Positions 30,101-37,399 of a DNA stretch of 64,000 nucleotides are shown one piece after another. Made by a program: the position numbers and the translations under genes. This DNA comes from Streptococcus himalayensis (GTDB lineage: Bacteria; Bacillota; Bacilli; Lactobacillales; Streptococcaceae): the NCBI RefSeq assembly GCF_001708305.1, contig NZ_CP016953.1:1817501-1881500 (forward strand), in the 5' to 3' direction. Position 1 is the first letter of the stretch; each line of letters starts with the position of its first letter. Below the pieces are notes generated by a model that was given only the letters and a program-made list of their open reading frames with translations, was not told the DNA's origin and did no database searches.

Positions 30101-31235
30101 GGGTAATATCCCCGATTGTTTCCCAAGGATTGGTATCATTTGGCTTGTAGGTTTCTCCACTCCAACTACCAGTATTGAAACGTGGTCGTTCACCCTCTCC
30201 TCTAAAGTCGATAAACAGATCTAAATAAGGTAATTCTGCTGAGTAGTAGTAACGATAAGACACTTTGAGATTTAAGTCAACATCTTTTTCACCATTATAG
30301 AGATAGAGCTGATTATTGATCATACGCTTCTCTGGAACAACTTCATTTGTGCGAGGATTCAATACTTTTGTAAAGTAGTTGTATTGACCAACTTCACCAT
30401 TAAGGAAATTATTTCGTGACAATCGAGTCATATAATAGCTAAAATCGGTATAACCAGGAGAACCATTAGTAGTAAATCCAGAACTCTCATTGACATCGTC
30501 ACTAAAGCTTCTCTTTAAATCACGATAGCGAAGATCATCTGGGCGAATTCCTCCATCTGCTCCTGGAAAGACTCTGAAATAGGTCGTATTGCCATCGCTT
30601 CCTTCAAAACGGAATTCAACCCCACGCTTGGTATCTGCAGTCGTATTATTCCAATTATCGCTAATTGGTTTCAGGAATTTATTGAGGTCAAGACGGCCTT
30701 CTTCGCCAAACCCTTGAAGGACAAGGGAATCTTGAGGACCATTGTACTCTTTTAACTCCACATCTTCATATGGAGTGACTAAATCTTTGTAATTCTCTGC
30801 TTTTACATTTTCAACCACATCTGCAACTTCTCGAAGGGTACTTCCATTCGTTTCTGCATTGACCAAAGGATAAATAACCGTATAATTCGTAGTCGAAACT
30901 GCTTCCTTGCCATCTACGATTTTTTCTTCAACTACTGGCTTGGTCCCCACTTGAACTGTAACCCGACGATTTTCATTCGGCTCAGAAATCGTTCCCTTAC
31001 CATATTCAATATTAGGGTTTTCATTGATTAAATAATCTTTGATGGGTGCTACAGCACCATAGGTATCTTGATTATCTGGTTGTTCTTGATCAGCAGTTGC
31101 CGTCGTAGCTGTGTTATTCGCTACCTCATCTGCAAATACCGGAACCATTGCCCCACCCGCTAGAGCAAATCCGATTAAGACAGAGCCTACGCCCATTTTA
31201 AATTTACGGATACTATATTTATTTTTTCTTTCCAT
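24174..31235 (-). CDS. Giant LPXTG surface adhesin with MucBP-like repeats
   Basis: A 2353-aa cell-wall-anchored protein. Residues 1-40 are a YSIRK-type signal peptide (KYSIRKFKMGVGSVLIGFAL, cleavage near VFADE). About 45-750 is a unique, Asn/Tyr-rich N-terminal region I cannot assign. About 756-1295 carries five diverged MucBP-like modules (each starting like VVVHYVDEKGNPI). Residues 1301-2240 are five tandem 188-aa units, each a ~110-aa Pro-rich stalk plus one MucBP-like module. LPNTG is at 2317-2321, followed by a hydrophobic stretch and a KKK tail for sortase anchoring. The start 31235 has AAAGGGAG upstream; the 14-residue longer form would overlap the glycosyltransferase end. It is 14 bp behind a GtfA-like gene, suggesting that it is glycosylated. 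Mucin or host-glycan binding is inferred. Confidence 0.93.
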   Translation of the reverse strand: MERKNKYSIRKFKMGVGSVLIGFALAGGAMVPVFADEVANNTATTATADQEQPDNQDTYGAVAPIKDYLINENPNIEYGKGTISEPNENRRVTVQVGTKPVVEEKIVDGKEAVSTTNYTVIYPLVNAETNGSTLREVADVVENVKAENYKDLVTPYEDVELKEYNGPQDSLVLQGFGEEGRLDLNKFLKPISDNWNNTTADTKRGVEFRFEGSDGNTTYFRVFPGADGGIRPDDLRYRDLKRSFSDDVNESSGFTTNGSPGYTDFSYYMTRLSRNNFLNGEVGQYNYFTKVLNPRTNEVVPEKRMINNQLYLYNGEKDVDLNLKVSYRYYYSAELPYLDLFIDFRGEGERPRFNTGSWSGETYKPNDTNPWETIGDITLKPHITYIVGDGSKPAPNLARQDQNLELDAWYRKPYSVDVSPTATVDGDYTVYRTYKLDAKTGERVVVNEERIKTADIPTSQDNTTFNAQMIGLSLPKFNKTEGAEDAQAGTISISENPLLKLVHDSNFNVSKSYLVELYKKVYGATTENDKNRVAAALSEYKNQDLVRRAANMDDPKDLYGFNNLPYRKDVAKQAELELAAYIDNADPNRSSVLVPDVLVRHWVRNSSDDPFTLHLEEQKGPITMLNEYYTKGSKDVLDEGYKYLRAEHTDQQYIYKVPKTDNDIHLVESRVRYSEFAIERMGTVAPPFFSGNGYDGAGFNVDYGYFPFVEAVDDKRAEEVRNNPNGEYRVYDRARHVRTIDVYYEVDPKTTESEEKGHVVVHYVDEKGNPIDKDKTYPEVVVNKVKTTTYPGGREPEIEKTPTKETYDVEPDKRDTITYEGFEYKFTAVKDNKELSGILPAGTTEITYIYSVVPKTRVEEEKGSVFVTYQTIGGTIIKARTAVVDGALLKRRTITEIPGETASDTESYPVDYQTAAKDIEDVNGVPYKLVGLADTSAPAGGKVEVGEKEVIYLYAPIQDEVIKTEVKGSVAVRYVDKETGLEIHDQNMVVTDGIVRTETRTIRRYAEKDGTIKVLSDETVSTPTNATYDSSLKRLATIDANGATYYYVEADKPETATLEEGLTVITYKYLKPTVVTQTVTGHVTVHYIISGTTTVLKDPVETMENTVVKTTTTETLPGKAPVSTDVNHTVNYNTVPLAPSILVKDDVEYVLVVTPENSTGKVVEGNTDVTYEYLPKIVEEKHEELKGSVVVHYVDEAGNPLLPNNNLVTDVLVKIIDTTVIRNQNEPLVKKQEFTSPYTAHREETLVREGKTYQLVRVSDSHKVGETDVVASEARIGGETGNVQEGVTDVIYVYKLLETPKELPNQPESGTGETPPPTPSTPSYVPYVPTNPAKPDPKDPNPTIHIPEVPYDETPENPSDNPRLPEVPGYIPVDPQDPTKPLSEDPNGGYIPPTPADPKQPTAIPYLPAGSVTVHYETADGQVLKLPTLDTVKAPVGATYHTNENGQEIPAEIHLGKETYVLVGVKEGDHETGTIVKGNIDVTYIYKLKELPNQPESGTGETPPPTPSTPSYVPYVPTNPAKPDPKDPNPTIHIPEVPYDETPENPSDNPRLPEVPGYIPVDPQDPTKPLSEDPNGGYIPPTPADPKQPTAIPYLPAGSVTVHYETADGQVLKLPTLDTVKAPVGATYHTNENGQEIPAEIHLGKETYVLVGVKEGDHETGTIVKGNIDVTYIYKLKELPNQPESGTGETPPPTPSNPSYVPYVPTNPAKPDPKDPNPTIHIPEVPYDETPENPSDDPRLPEVPGYIPVDPQDPTKPLPEDPNGGYIPPTPADPNHPTAIPYLPAGSVTVHYETADGQVLKLPTLDTVKAPVGATYHTNENGQEIPAEIHLGKETYVLVGVKEGDHETGTIVKGNIDVTYIYKLKELPNQPESGTGETPPPTPSNPSYVPYVPTNPAKPDPKDPNPTIHIPEVPYDETPENPSDDPRLPEVPGYIPVDPQDPTKPLPEDPNGGYIPPTPADPKQPTAIPYLPAGSVTVHYETADGQVLKLPTLDTVKAPVGTTYHTNENGQEIPAEIHLGKETYELVGVKEGDHETGTIVKGNIDVTYIYKLKELPNQPESGTGETPPPTPSNPSYVPYVPTNPAKPDPKDPNPTIHIPEVPYDETPENPSDDPRLPEVPGYIPVDPQDPTKPLPEDPNGGYIPPTPADPNHPTAIPYLPAGSVTVHYETADGQVLKLPTLDTVKAPVGATYHTNENGQEIPAEIHLGKETYVLVGVKEGDYETGTIVKGNIDVTYIYKLKENLTPPVEEEKPSEETPEKPESGKEIPDGDKPQPDGDKPGMEIPGKPGVPTPAKPAEPGQSAKEINSMYVAKGESLPNTGDAAGQTGMVYGAAALGLTALLAAMKKKSENED
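24516..27335 (-). repeat. Five tandem 564-bp repeats in the adhesin gene
   Basis: Five units of exactly 564 bp (188 codons). The two N-terminal units encode the same protein sequence, pointing to a recent duplication. Units 3-5 differ at a few positions (STPSYV/SNPSYV, SDNPR/SDDPR, PKQP/PNHP). Copy number is expected to vary between strains, and assembly collapse is a risk here. Confidence 0.95.
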
Positions 31236-31249
31236 TATTTTCACTCCCT

Positions 31250-32698
31250 TTAGATACTTTCTAAAAGTTCCTTCCATTGTTGTTTCGTTTTTTCTTTTGT
31301 ATACTGCAACGCTTTTGCAAGGCTATTTTTTTGATACTCTACGTGACGATCTTCTTGGTAGAATTGTACGATAGCCTTTGCCATATTTTCTACCACCTCA
31401 TCATCCGCTTCACCTTCAACCAGTATGCCATTGCCCTCTACCATTTCTAAATTTCCATACGGAACTTTTCGTACAATGAGGGGCAAACCTTGGCCTAACG
31501 CGTCAAAGGTTGATAAGCCAAACGATTCCCCTGGCGAACTACTGATATAAGCATCGTATTGTGAATAATACTCGACTACATTTTCAGTATGACCTTTTAG
31601 GGAAATCTTATCCTGCATTCCTACTGAATCAATAAGTTCCTGTAATGATTCTTGATCGCCGCCGCCATAAATAGCTAATTGAAGCTGAGGAAGTTCTTGA
31701 CTGGCTTTAACAATAGATTGAACCAGCAAATCTAGGCGCTTTTCAGGAGCTATCCGACTAGCTGTCAATAGCCGATAAGATAGTTTTTCCCCCGTTTGAG
31801 GAGGCTCCTTTGCCAGATAAGTCGGAGGAATAGCCTCGATTCTCCCTTGAATGCCCAACCTGTCAAGATGTTCCCCAAGCAATTCTTTTTGTGCTTGCGT
31901 CATCACTCGAAATACATCTACAAGATGAGAATTCCTAAAGATATACTGGTAATGAGGATTGAAAACCAGCTTTTCTGGATAAAAATCCCTCATAAAATGT
32001 TCCGAGTGAAGAGTCGCAATCACCTTTGCTTTCCCTGTGAAAGGAAGAATATCTTGATCGATAAAAGCATAGCGATCCAATATAATCGTATCTGACTCTT
32101 TCAGATCTAGACCATTCATAACATACTTCATGAATTCTTGCTTAGAAGACCACTGGTAGTCTTTGTATTCAAAAGATGAGTCCCATTGATGAACCGTTTC
32201 CTTCAATGCACAAGAGCCGTCTTTATTATAGAACTCTCGTTGGATAAATTGACCGCGATTAAAGAACTCCGAATGCGATAATTGACTCGTATAGTAATCA
32301 ACCTGAACTAGAATACCATTTTTTTCAATCATCGCATGGCTCACATAGGAATCAAATAAATAGAGAAACAAACGATAATCGCCCTGCTGGTAAACTTCTT
32401 TCTCTGCACTCTTTTCTATACAGTTTCTGTAATCAGAATAAAGAGGAAGAATTTTATCAACCGTTAATGAAGCGCCACTTAATTCTAAGTCTGTGAACAA
32501 ATGATAAATAGACATGAGATCGTCTGGTTGATAACCAACTTTCCGTCCATAGTCCACTAGATTTCCAGGCCCAGTCCAACCTGCAAAAATAAACTTAAAG
32601 TCGATATCTAACTCACGCAGTAAATTGGCTAATTGAACCTCTGCGTACTCTACTCCGCTCGGAACCAGTGTCAGGCGTTCATTGAAGATATAGATCAT
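31250..32698 (-). CDS. GtfA-like glycosyltransferase (GT4)
   Basis: A 482-aa retaining GT-B glycosyltransferase. The N-terminal part (YIFNERLTLVPSGVEYAE ... IYHLFTDLEL) matches the start and the inserted beta-sheet domain of GtfA/TarM-type protein O-glycosyltransferases. The C-terminal GT4 domain has LLTASRIAPEKRLDLLVQSI, IYGGG and the EX7E-like SPGESFGLSTFDALGQGLPL segment. GtfA proteins add GlcNAc to Ser/Thr of surface adhesins, normally with GtfB. Neither gtfB nor the accessory Sec genes are in this window. The gene directly precedes the adhesin and is first in the operon. Substrate and partner are inferred from position. Confidence 0.85.
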   Translation of the reverse strand: MIYIFNERLTLVPSGVEYAEVQLANLLRELDIDFKFIFAGWTGPGNLVDYGRKVGYQPDDLMSIYHLFTDLELSGASLTVDKILPLYSDYRNCIEKSAEKEVYQQGDYRLFLYLFDSYVSHAMIEKNGILVQVDYYTSQLSHSEFFNRGQFIQREFYNKDGSCALKETVHQWDSSFEYKDYQWSSKQEFMKYVMNGLDLKESDTIILDRYAFIDQDILPFTGKAKVIATLHSEHFMRDFYPEKLVFNPHYQYIFRNSHLVDVFRVMTQAQKELLGEHLDRLGIQGRIEAIPPTYLAKEPPQTGEKLSYRLLTASRIAPEKRLDLLVQSIVKASQELPQLQLAIYGGGDQESLQELIDSVGMQDKISLKGHTENVVEYYSQYDAYISSSPGESFGLSTFDALGQGLPLIVRKVPYGNLEMVEGNGILVEGEADDEVVENMAKAIVQFYQEDRHVEYQKNSLAKALQYTKEKTKQQWKELLESI

Positions 32699-32745
32699 AT
32701 TGTCCTTATCCTACTAACATTAAATAGAGTTACTAGTCTATTCAT
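32695..32745 (-). other. Possible 16-aa leader ORF coupled to gtfA-like gene
   Basis: MNRLVTLFNVSRIRTI ends with a TGA that overlaps the glycosyltransferase ATG (ATGA). The strong AAGGAGGAG site at 32764-32772 is about 18 nt from this ATG, too far for normal use, so translation is uncertain. Confidence 0.3.
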
Positions 32746-32786
32746 AGTATTTTTATAGTGCTACTCCTCCTTAGATATTAAGATTA

Positions 32787-32816
32787 ATTCTATCATCCAG
32801 TATGTAAGTTTGTCAA
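32787..32816 (-). promoter_or_regulatory. Promoter of the glycosyltransferase-adhesin operon
   Basis: On the minus strand TTGACA (32811-32816) and TAGAAT (32787-32792) are 18 bp apart, about 90 bp before the first gene. It is a strong consensus match. The homopolymer tract starts 42 bp upstream of the -35. Confidence 0.8.
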
Positions 32817-32857
32817 CTGTTTTGTACTGTTTTTTCATATAAAAAAAGGAAATTTTA

Positions 32858-32879
32858 CCCCCCCCCCCTTTTTTTTTTT
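32858..32879 (-). repeat. Homopolymer tract, 11 A then 11 G (minus strand)
   Basis: Eleven A followed directly by eleven G on the coding strand of the operon, with further T7 and A6 tracts between it and the promoter. Runs of this length are prone to slipped-strand length changes. The position, about 45-65 bp upstream of the -35, suits an effect on an upstream activator site or promoter geometry. Confidence 0.9.
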
Positions 32880-32981
32880 CTATTTTTATTTTTTTACAAA
32901 AGCTTATTTTATTCTAGTATCGTTTCTACGCGAATATGATATTTTACAAAGAGAACAGTCACTTAAGCTTCCTGAGCAATT

Positions 32982-33136
32982 ATACTCAATAAAAATCAAA
33001 GTTAGCATTCTGACTACCTTCTTAGATGATTTAGATATAAATGCCTCATTTTTATGACTGTACTTTTCATCTGCTAAAAAATCAGCTTATTTAACATACT
33101 TAAGCTACTTCATTTTGTGAATAAAACATGTATATA
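32982..33136 (+). repeat. ~145-bp interspersed repeat, right copy
   Basis: Starts ATACTCAATAAAAATCAAAG and aligns over its length with the reverse complement of 19100-19250. Together they bracket the accessory block as a diverged inverted pair. No ORF. Confidence 0.7.
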
Positions 33137-33206
33137 GCAAATGACTATTTTGAAATTCAATGAGTAGAAACCTTAAACTGCCTTCAAAGATCTATATTGG
33201 GTAGAA

Positions 33207-33214
33207 ATATTTGT
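33207..33214. repeat. Target-site duplication, left of ISL3
   Basis: ATATTTGT, repeated exactly at 34630-34637 on the other side of the element. Eight base pairs is the size expected for ISL3-family insertion. Confidence 0.95.
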
Positions 33215-34629
33215 GGCTCTATAATTTCTGTAGTGGGTAAATCCACTGTGGAGATTATGGAGCCTTTTAGAGTGTAGAAAAAAAGTTCCATATGACCTAT
33301 AATGAAAAGCGATAAAACCATCATTTAGAAAGACTCATATGGAACAACTAAATCTTATCACAAATTTTCTCAAAATGAAAGACAAAAATATCACGATCAC
33401 TAATGAATGCGACATGGGAACTCACTTAGAACTCCACGGTCACTTGGATTACACAGCCCCTAAATGCCCTTCCTGCAAGGGACAAATGGCTAAGTACGAC
33501 TTCCAGAAAGCCTCTAAAATCCCCTACTTAGAAACTGCTGGCTACCCGCTACTTATCCGCCTTCGAAAGCGTCGTTTCAAGTGCAAGGAATGTGGGAAAA
33601 TAGCGGTCGCTGAAACTCCTATTGTTAAGAAGAACCATCAAATCTCTGTCGCTGTCAACCAGAAAATCGCACAATTACTCATCGAAAAGCAAGCAATGAC
33701 ACATATCGCACACAGACTCTCCATTTCAACATCTACAGTTATTCGAAAACTCAATGAGTTTAAGTTTGAAACGGATTGGGCTAAGCTTCCAGAAGTCATG
33801 TCCTGGGATGAGTATGCCTTCAAGAAAGGGAAAATGAGCTTTATCGCTCAAGATTTTGACACAAATAACATCATCGCTATCCTTGATGGAAGAACGCAAG
33901 CAACCATCCGAAATCACTTTCTGAGATACCCTAGACAGGTCAGAAACCGCGTTAAATTCATCACTATGGACATGTTTAGCCCTTACTATCAACTAGCCAA
34001 ACAACTTTTTCCTCATGCTAAAATCGTGCTTGATCGCTTCCACATTGTGCAACATCTCAGCCGTGCTATGAACCGTGTCCGTACCCAAATCATGAATGCT
34101 TTTGACCGCAAATCGCATGAATACAAGACGCTCAAACGCTACTGGAAACTGGTACAACAAGATAGCCGTAAACTCAGTGACAAGCGGTTCTATCGCCCTA
34201 CTTTTCGCATGCACTTAACCAACCAGGAGATTGTCGCTAAACTGCTCGGCTATTCTCAAGAACTGAGAGAACACTACGAGCTCTATCAACTACTGCTTTT
34301 TCACTTCCAGGAGAAGCAAGCTGACCAGTTTTTTGGACTTATCCAAGACGATCGGCAGACTGTCAACCCGATTTTCCAGACCGTATTTAATACCTTTTTG
34401 AAGGACAAGGATAAGATTCTCAACGCCATGGAATTGCCTTACTCAAATGCCAAACTTGAGGCGACGAATAATCTCATCAAAGTCATCAAGCGTAATGCCT
34501 TTGGATTTCGGAACTTTGAAAACTTCAAAAAGCGGATTTTGATTGCCATCAACATCAAAAAAGAGAAGACCAATTTGGTCCTCTCTAGGTGTTAGCTTTT
34601 CATCTACCCACTACAGTTGACAAAGAGCC
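33215..34629 (+). mobile_element. ISL3-family insertion sequence (IS1167-like), intact
   Basis: A 1415-bp element. The ends GGCTCTATAATTTCTGTAGT and GGCTCTTTGTCAACTGTAGT are imperfect inverted repeats of about 24 bp sharing CTGTAGTGGGTA. It carries one intact transposase gene and is flanked by perfect 8-bp direct repeats, so it is a simple, probably recent insertion between the adhesin operon's upstream region and the pyk terminator. Confidence 0.95.
33339..34595 (+). CDS. tnp: ISL3-family transposase
   Basis: A 418-aa transposase. An N-terminal zinc finger (CPSCKGQM ... CKECGK) is followed by a helix-turn-helix (HRLSISTSTVIRKLNEF). The catalytic core contains MSWDEYAF, MDMFSPYYQLAKQLFPHAKIVLDRFHIVQHL and the C-terminal NAKLEATNNLIKVIKRNAFG. 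The frame is uninterrupted. From memory it closely follows pneumococcal IS1167 transposase. It is likely functional. Confidence 0.95.
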   Translation: MEQLNLITNFLKMKDKNITITNECDMGTHLELHGHLDYTAPKCPSCKGQMAKYDFQKASKIPYLETAGYPLLIRLRKRRFKCKECGKIAVAETPIVKKNHQISVAVNQKIAQLLIEKQAMTHIAHRLSISTSTVIRKLNEFKFETDWAKLPEVMSWDEYAFKKGKMSFIAQDFDTNNIIAILDGRTQATIRNHFLRYPRQVRNRVKFITMDMFSPYYQLAKQLFPHAKIVLDRFHIVQHLSRAMNRVRTQIMNAFDRKSHEYKTLKRYWKLVQQDSRKLSDKRFYRPTFRMHLTNQEIVAKLLGYSQELREHYELYQLLLFHFQEKQADQFFGLIQDDRQTVNPIFQTVFNTFLKDKDKILNAMELPYSNAKLEATNNLIKVIKRNAFGFRNFENFKKRILIAINIKKEKTNLVLSRC

Positions 34630-34637
34630 ATATTTGT
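34630..34637. repeat. Target-site duplication, right of ISL3
   Basis: ATATTTGT, identical to 33207-33214. Confidence 0.95.
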
Positions 34638-34646
34638 CAAGACAAC

Positions 34647-34686
34647 ACAAAAAAGACCCAGTCCTGCTCAAGGCAGAACTGGGTCC
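34647..34686 (-). terminator. Terminator of pfkA-pyk
   Basis: On the minus strand GGACCCAGTTCTGCC and GGCAGGACTGGGTC-type arms form a long stem followed by TTTTTTG. The ISL3 element inserted 10 bp beyond it. Confidence 0.85.
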
Positions 34687-34748
34687 TTTCAATATTTCTC
34701 TAACTTTTGAAGGAAGCATTCAAGCCCCCTGCTAAATGTTACGTTCTA

Positions 34749-36254
34749 TTAACGAACCGTGCGGATACGCATTGTATTTGTGCGGCTTGCTTCTCCAAGA
34801 GGAACACCTGCAACAATAACAATGTTATCTCCTGATTCAACCAAACCTTCGTCTACTGCAATGCGTTCTGCAAGGTCAAACATATCGTCTGTTGTAGATG
34901 GCTTTTCAGTAACCACTGGAATGACACCCCAGTTCAAAGTCAATGAACGTTGGGTTAATTCATCAAAGGTAACAGCCAAGATATCTGCATCTGGACGGTA
35001 TTTAGAAATCAAGCGAGCTGTGTGACCAGTTTTGGTAATCGTTACAACTAATTTAATATCCATTGAGTTCGTCGCATCTTTGACAGCTGATGCCATTACT
35101 TCTGTCTTAGAATTGCGTTCGAATTCAGCTGTTGACAAACGACCGTATTCATTCAACAATGTTTGGGCATTTTTATCAATGGTTGCCATTGTTGTCACAG
35201 ACTCAAGTGGGTATTTACCATTTGCAGACTCTCCTGAAAGCATGGTTGCATCCGTTCCGTCAATAACAGCGTTAAAGACATCTGATACTTCTGAACGAGT
35301 TGCACGTGGTTTTTCAGTCATGGTTTCAAGCATGTTTGTAGCAGTGATGACCACTTTACCAGCTGCATTGACTTTCTTGATAATCATTTTTTGGTACACT
35401 GGAACCATTTCAAATGGCACTTCAATTCCCATATCTCCACGGGCAATCATGATGCCATCTGCAGCTTCGATGATTTCATCCAAGTTGTCAATCCCTTGTT
35501 GGTTTTCAATTTTTGCAAACAATTGAACATGACCGTTGCCAGTTTCTTCACAAATCGCACGAACTTCGTTAACATCTTTTGCTGTACGAACGAATGAAAT
35601 CGCGATGAAGTTGATTCCTTGTTCCAAACCAAAGCGAATATCCGCATTATCCCGATCAGCAAGTGCTGGGAAAGGAATTTTTGTATTTGGGATGTTCACC
35701 CCTTTTTGTTTTGCGATGACACCGTCGTTTTCAACCGTTACTTCAAATTCGCGTTTTTCATCATCTTTTGCAAAGACACGAAGACCAAGTTTTCCATCGT
35801 CGATAAGAATTTGTTGACCAACTGCTACATCATCAAAGACATCAAGTCCACCAGCTACATTCAAAGCAATCACTTCACGGGTAGATTGAATGCCTTGAGC
35901 AGTGGCAACACGGATATTTTCACCAGTTTTGTAGCTGTACTCTTTTGCATCGCCTTCAAACAATTCTGTCCGAATTTCTGGACCTTTTGTATCCAAAAGG
36001 AAACCAACTCGTTTACCAGCAATTTCTTCTGCGCGTTTTACAGTTGCCATACGAGCACCTTGCTCTTCGTGGTCACCGTGAGAGAAGTTGAAACGGAAAG
36101 TATTTGCTCCAGCTTCAATCAATTTTGCAATATTTTGTGCAGATGATTCGACATCTAGTTTTTCACCCCAGTAACCATCATCTCCAAATTTTTTGCCACC
36201 ACGGATTTCTACCGCAGGTCCTAAGGTTGCAACGATTTTTACGCGTTTATTCAT
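34749..36254 (-). CDS. pyk: Pyruvate kinase
   Basis: A 501-aa glycolytic enzyme converting PEP and ADP to pyruvate and ATP. It opens MNKRVKIVATLGPAVE. FNFSHGDHEEQ, the Mg/PEP-binding GDMGIEVPFEMVPVYQK and the nucleotide/phosphate segment ITATNMLETMTEKPRATRSE are all intact. It follows pfkA by 50 bp; pfkA-pyk is the standard streptococcal glycolytic operon, commonly CcpA-activated. Confidence 0.97.
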   Translation of the reverse strand: MNKRVKIVATLGPAVEIRGGKKFGDDGYWGEKLDVESSAQNIAKLIEAGANTFRFNFSHGDHEEQGARMATVKRAEEIAGKRVGFLLDTKGPEIRTELFEGDAKEYSYKTGENIRVATAQGIQSTREVIALNVAGGLDVFDDVAVGQQILIDDGKLGLRVFAKDDEKREFEVTVENDGVIAKQKGVNIPNTKIPFPALADRDNADIRFGLEQGINFIAISFVRTAKDVNEVRAICEETGNGHVQLFAKIENQQGIDNLDEIIEAADGIMIARGDMGIEVPFEMVPVYQKMIIKKVNAAGKVVITATNMLETMTEKPRATRSEVSDVFNAVIDGTDATMLSGESANGKYPLESVTTMATIDKNAQTLLNEYGRLSTAEFERNSKTEVMASAVKDATNSMDIKLVVTITKTGHTARLISKYRPDADILAVTFDELTQRSLTLNWGVIPVVTEKPSTTDDMFDLAERIAVDEGLVESGDNIVIVAGVPLGEASRTNTMRIRTVR

Positions 36255-36304
36255 GTTTTAAAACTCCTTTTTTGCTTGTGCTTGTTTTTTGGTCTCTGCT
36301 ACTA

Positions 36305-37339
<1,035 letters not shown>

Positions 37340-37354
37340 TTAACATTCTTTGTT

Positions 37355-37363
37355 ATTATAACA
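37355..37363 (-). promoter_or_regulatory. Extended -10 promoter of pfkA
   Basis: TGTTATAAT on the minus strand. No good -35 was seen, consistent with an activator-assisted or extended -10 promoter. Confidence 0.5.
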
Positions 37364-37399
37364 CAATCAAACCTAAAATTCTTGCTTTTTTTGTAAATT

